In this document: positions 13,018 to 14,858 of the stretch, in pieces
Position numbering within the stretch: the stretch's first letter is position 1
How the letters are laid out: the number at the start of each line of letters is the position of its first letter
Origin: CAYNEO01 sp964396245
GTDB lineage: Bacteria > Zixibacteria > MSB-5A5 > GN15 > FEB-12
Assembly (NCBI GenBank): GCA_964396245.1
Contig: CAYNEO010000068.1
Location: forward strand, 1 to 14,858
Length of the DNA: 14,858 nt
Direction: 5' to 3'
Notes under the pieces: model-generated
What the model was told of the DNA's origin: nothing
Seen by the model: the letters and a program-made list of their open reading frames with translations, nothing else
Databases searched by the model: none
Position numbers and translations under genes: made by a program

Positions 13018-14616
13018 TTACGAAACTTGCGGTCCCGCCTCGAGCAGATCCTTCGGAATCTGGTCTCCGTACTGCTCGATATTCTTCCGAAAACGGGCGG
13101 CCAGATCCCTGGCTTTCTGGTCATAGGCGTTTTTGTCCTGCCACGTATTTCTCGGGTTGAGAACTTCCGATGGAACTCCCTCGCAGGACTGCGGTACCTG
13201 TAAACCAAAAATCGGGTCTTCCTTGTACTCAACGTCGTCCAGCTTGCCCTCGAGGGCGGCGCTGAGCATGGCGCGCGTATACTTGATCTCCATTCTTTTG
13301 CCGGTTCCGTACGGTCCGCCGGTCCAGCCCGTATTCACGAGCCAGCACTTCACGTCGTACTTCTTGATGCTCTCCGCAAGGAGCTGGCCATACCGATACG
13401 GGTGCAGCACCATGAACGGAGCACCGAAACAGGCCGAGAATGTCGCCTGTGGTTCGGTCACGCCGGCCTCGGTCCCGGCCACCTTGGCTGTGTATCCGGA
13501 AATAAAGTGATACATGGCCTGTTTGGGCGTAAGTTTCGATATCGGAGGCAGCACTCCGAAGGCGTCGGCTGTCAACATAACGATATTTTGTGGATGACCG
13601 CCTTTGCTTTCTCTCAGTGCGTTTGCAATGTGGCTCAGCGGATAAGCCGCCCGCGTGTTCTCGGTCAAGGTGCCGTCATTCAGGTCAAGACGTCGCGTAA
13701 CGGCGTCGTATGCGACATTCTCGAGTATCGTGCCGAACTTGCGAGTCGTCTCAAAGATTTCCGGTTCCGATGTTTTTGACAGGCGAATGACTTTGGCATA
13801 GCAGCCGCCCTCGAAATTGAAGACGCCATCGCCACTCCATCCATGCTCATCATCACCGATCAATTTCCGTTTTGGATCAGCTGAAAGGGTCGTTTTCCCC
13901 GTGCCGGACAGGCCGAAAAAGAGTGCCACATCGCCTTTCTCGCCGATATTGGCGCTGCAGTGCATCGACATGACATTTTCCTGTGGCAGCAGGTAGTTCA
14001 TTATGGTGAAGATTGATTTCTTTATCTCGCCGCCGTAACTCGTACCGCCAATCAGAACCAGTTTCCTTCTAAGATTGACAAGGATAAATGCCTCGGAGCG
14101 GGTGCCGTCGATTTCGGGGATCGCATGAAAGTGAGGTACCTGAAGCACCGTGAAGTCCGGCACGTGAGCCTCGAGTTCCTCCGGCTTCGCCTGGATAAAC
14201 ATGTTCCGGGCAAACAGGCTGTGCCACGCCGTCTCGGTGATAATTCGGATAGGCAGACGGTACTTCTGATCGTAGCCGGCAAAGCAATCCTGCACGAACA
14301 GGTCCCGGCCCTGAAGGTACGCCTGAAGGCGTCTAAAGATTAGTTCAAACCGCTCGGGTTCGAATGGTTTGTTTACCGGTCCCCACCAAACCTTGTCTTT
14401 GGTTTCCGGCTCTTCGACAATAAACTTATCCTGCGCCGCACGACCCGTGTGAGAACCGGTGCGTGTGACCACGGGACCGAGGTGCACAACAAATCCTTCG
14501 TTGTTCTTGATGATATCTTCGTAGAGCAGCGGGGTGTTGTGATTCCAGTGAACCTTTCTCACATTCCGTATGCCGTGATTCTCCAATCCGTAATTGCTGT
14601 AAAGCCGTTCAGCCAT
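13018..14616 (-). CDS. pckA: Phosphoenolpyruvate carboxykinase (ATP)
   Basis: 532 aa, typical of ATP-dependent PEP carboxykinase, which converts oxaloacetate and ATP to PEP, CO2 and ADP (reversible) in the cytosol. Motifs: HTGRAAQDKF (56-65), with the substrate-binding Arg59 kept and the common S-P-K replaced by A-A-Q; GGTSYGGEIKKS (190-201) with substrate and Mn ligands; MHCSANIG (218-225) with the metal His219; the P-loop GLSGTGKTTLS (235-245); GDDEHGW (254-260); FEGGCYAK (268-275); and YTAKVAGTEAG in the C-terminal half. The ATG at 14616 has AAGGAG 8 nt upstream; the in-frame GTG at 14625 lies almost on that SD and is unlikely. It probably serves gluconeogenesis from organic and amino acids, supplying PEP toward the sugar operon of this window. 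Confidence 0.96.
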   Translation of the reverse strand: MAERLYSNYGLENHGIRNVRKVHWNHNTPLLYEDIIKNNEGFVVHLGPVVTRTGSHTGRAAQDKFIVEEPETKDKVWWGPVNKPFEPERFELIFRRLQAYLQGRDLFVQDCFAGYDQKYRLPIRIITETAWHSLFARNMFIQAKPEELEAHVPDFTVLQVPHFHAIPEIDGTRSEAFILVNLRRKLVLIGGTSYGGEIKKSIFTIMNYLLPQENVMSMHCSANIGEKGDVALFFGLSGTGKTTLSADPKRKLIGDDEHGWSGDGVFNFEGGCYAKVIRLSKTSEPEIFETTRKFGTILENVAYDAVTRRLDLNDGTLTENTRAAYPLSHIANALRESKGGHPQNIVMLTADAFGVLPPISKLTPKQAMYHFISGYTAKVAGTEAGVTEPQATFSACFGAPFMVLHPYRYGQLLAESIKKYDVKCWLVNTGWTGGPYGTGKRMEIKYTRAMLSAALEGKLDDVEYKEDPIFGLQVPQSCEGVPSEVLNPRNTWQDKNAYDQKARDLAARFRKNIEQYGDQIPKDLLEAGPQVS

Positions 14617-14640
14617 CGGATGCACTCCTTGTTTCTCGTG

Positions 14641-14733
14641 CTAGCAACTGTAACTATGATAATGTTGGTCTAAACTTAATTCCTGATCACACTGATTGCA
14701 TGTAGAACATAGCGAAAGTGCCTGACGTTCCAT
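14641..14733 (-). other. Possible 30-codon leader ORF before pckA
   Basis: A minus-strand ATG at 14733 opens 30 codons ending with TAG at 14641-14643, 24 nt before the pckA ATG. The peptide contains C-S-T-C-N-Q-C and H-Y-H. There is no Shine-Dalgarno before its ATG and no sign of a family. It may be a leader peptide or simply chance in an untranslated leader. Confidence 0.15.
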
Positions 14734-14781
14734 TGAAGCTTAAGACGCGTGGGATGTCGAAGAAACTCACACAGTGATCAG
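14683..14781. repeat. Wide inverted repeat in the pckA leader
   Basis: CTGATCAC (14683-14690) and GTGATCAG (14774-14781) are exact reverse complements 83 bp apart, and each contains the palindrome TGATCA. The distal copy lies just downstream of the putative pckA -10, around the transcription start. They may be paired operator sites for a looping regulator, or the arms of a long-range leader RNA fold. Confidence 0.3.
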
Positions 14782-14784
14782 AAA

Positions 14785-14813
14785 ACCATATTGTCCTTAA
14801 CCGAGTATGTCAA
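14785..14813 (-). promoter_or_regulatory. Putative pckA promoter
   Basis: On the minus strand a perfect -35 TTGACA (14808-14813) is followed after exactly 17 bp by TATGGT (14785-14790), four of six matches. Transcription near 14778 would give a long leader of about 160 nt before the pckA ATG. The rest of the 242-bp region up to the window end (14814-14858) shows no gene. Confidence 0.6.
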
Positions 14814-14858
14814 TATGGCAGTCGCTAGTCTATTGTCTGTACACGACTTAAGTTGCCC

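Overview
The window is compact bacterial DNA of moderate to fairly high GC, carrying mostly central carbon and redox metabolism. All protein genes but one lie on the minus strand. There is no rRNA, CRISPR array, phage gene, IS element or other sign of mobility. No marker gene fixes the lineage. The mix of genes (ATP-type PEP carboxykinase, NfnAB transhydrogenase, a stand-alone glucose-6-phosphate isomerase of the transaldolase-fusion type) together with a mix of Shine-Dalgarno and apparently SD-less starts suggests an uncultivated Gram-negative group, perhaps of the FCB kind such as Zixibacteria. That placement is a guess.

Region 1 (1-154): tRNA-Gln(CUG) on the minus strand with its own strong sigma70-type promoter.

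Region 2 (277-6695): a tight six-gene minus-strand operon, read rpe - pgi - tkt - YbjQ/UPF0145 - glk - thiN. It joins glucose phosphorylation, hexose-phosphate isomerisation and the non-oxidative pentose phosphate pathway. The last gene makes thiamine diphosphate, the cofactor of the transketolase in the same operon. The glucokinase has lost the N-terminal phosphate-binding motif D-x-G-G-T-N while keeping the other family motifs, which is the most striking anomaly here.

Region 3 (6791-7775): queG, a short epoxyqueuosine reductase, with an extended -10 promoter almost touching its start codon.

Region 4 (7862-10339): nfnA-nfnB, an electron-bifurcating NADH-dependent ferredoxin:NADP oxidoreductase, ending in a clear intrinsic terminator. 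A TGAT-N4-ATCA palindrome overlaps the putative promoter.

Region 5 (10281-11989): a 366-bp divergent regulatory region rich in inverted repeats, then the only plus-strand gene, an ornithine aminotransferase (rocD), closed by an intrinsic terminator.

Region 6 (12010-14858): an EamA/DMT-family transporter and pckA (ATP-dependent PEP carboxykinase), both on the minus strand. pckA has a long leader with a promoter, a wide inverted repeat and a possible 30-codon leader ORF.

Together the genes cover sugar entry, pentose phosphate interconversion, gluconeogenic PEP formation, amino-acid-derived glutamate and NADPH/ferredoxin balancing. I did not find a convincing new multi-gene system. The best leads are the motif-less glucokinase, the pattern of SD-less starts placed just after -10 elements, and the palindromic promoter elements of nfnAB, rocD and pckA.
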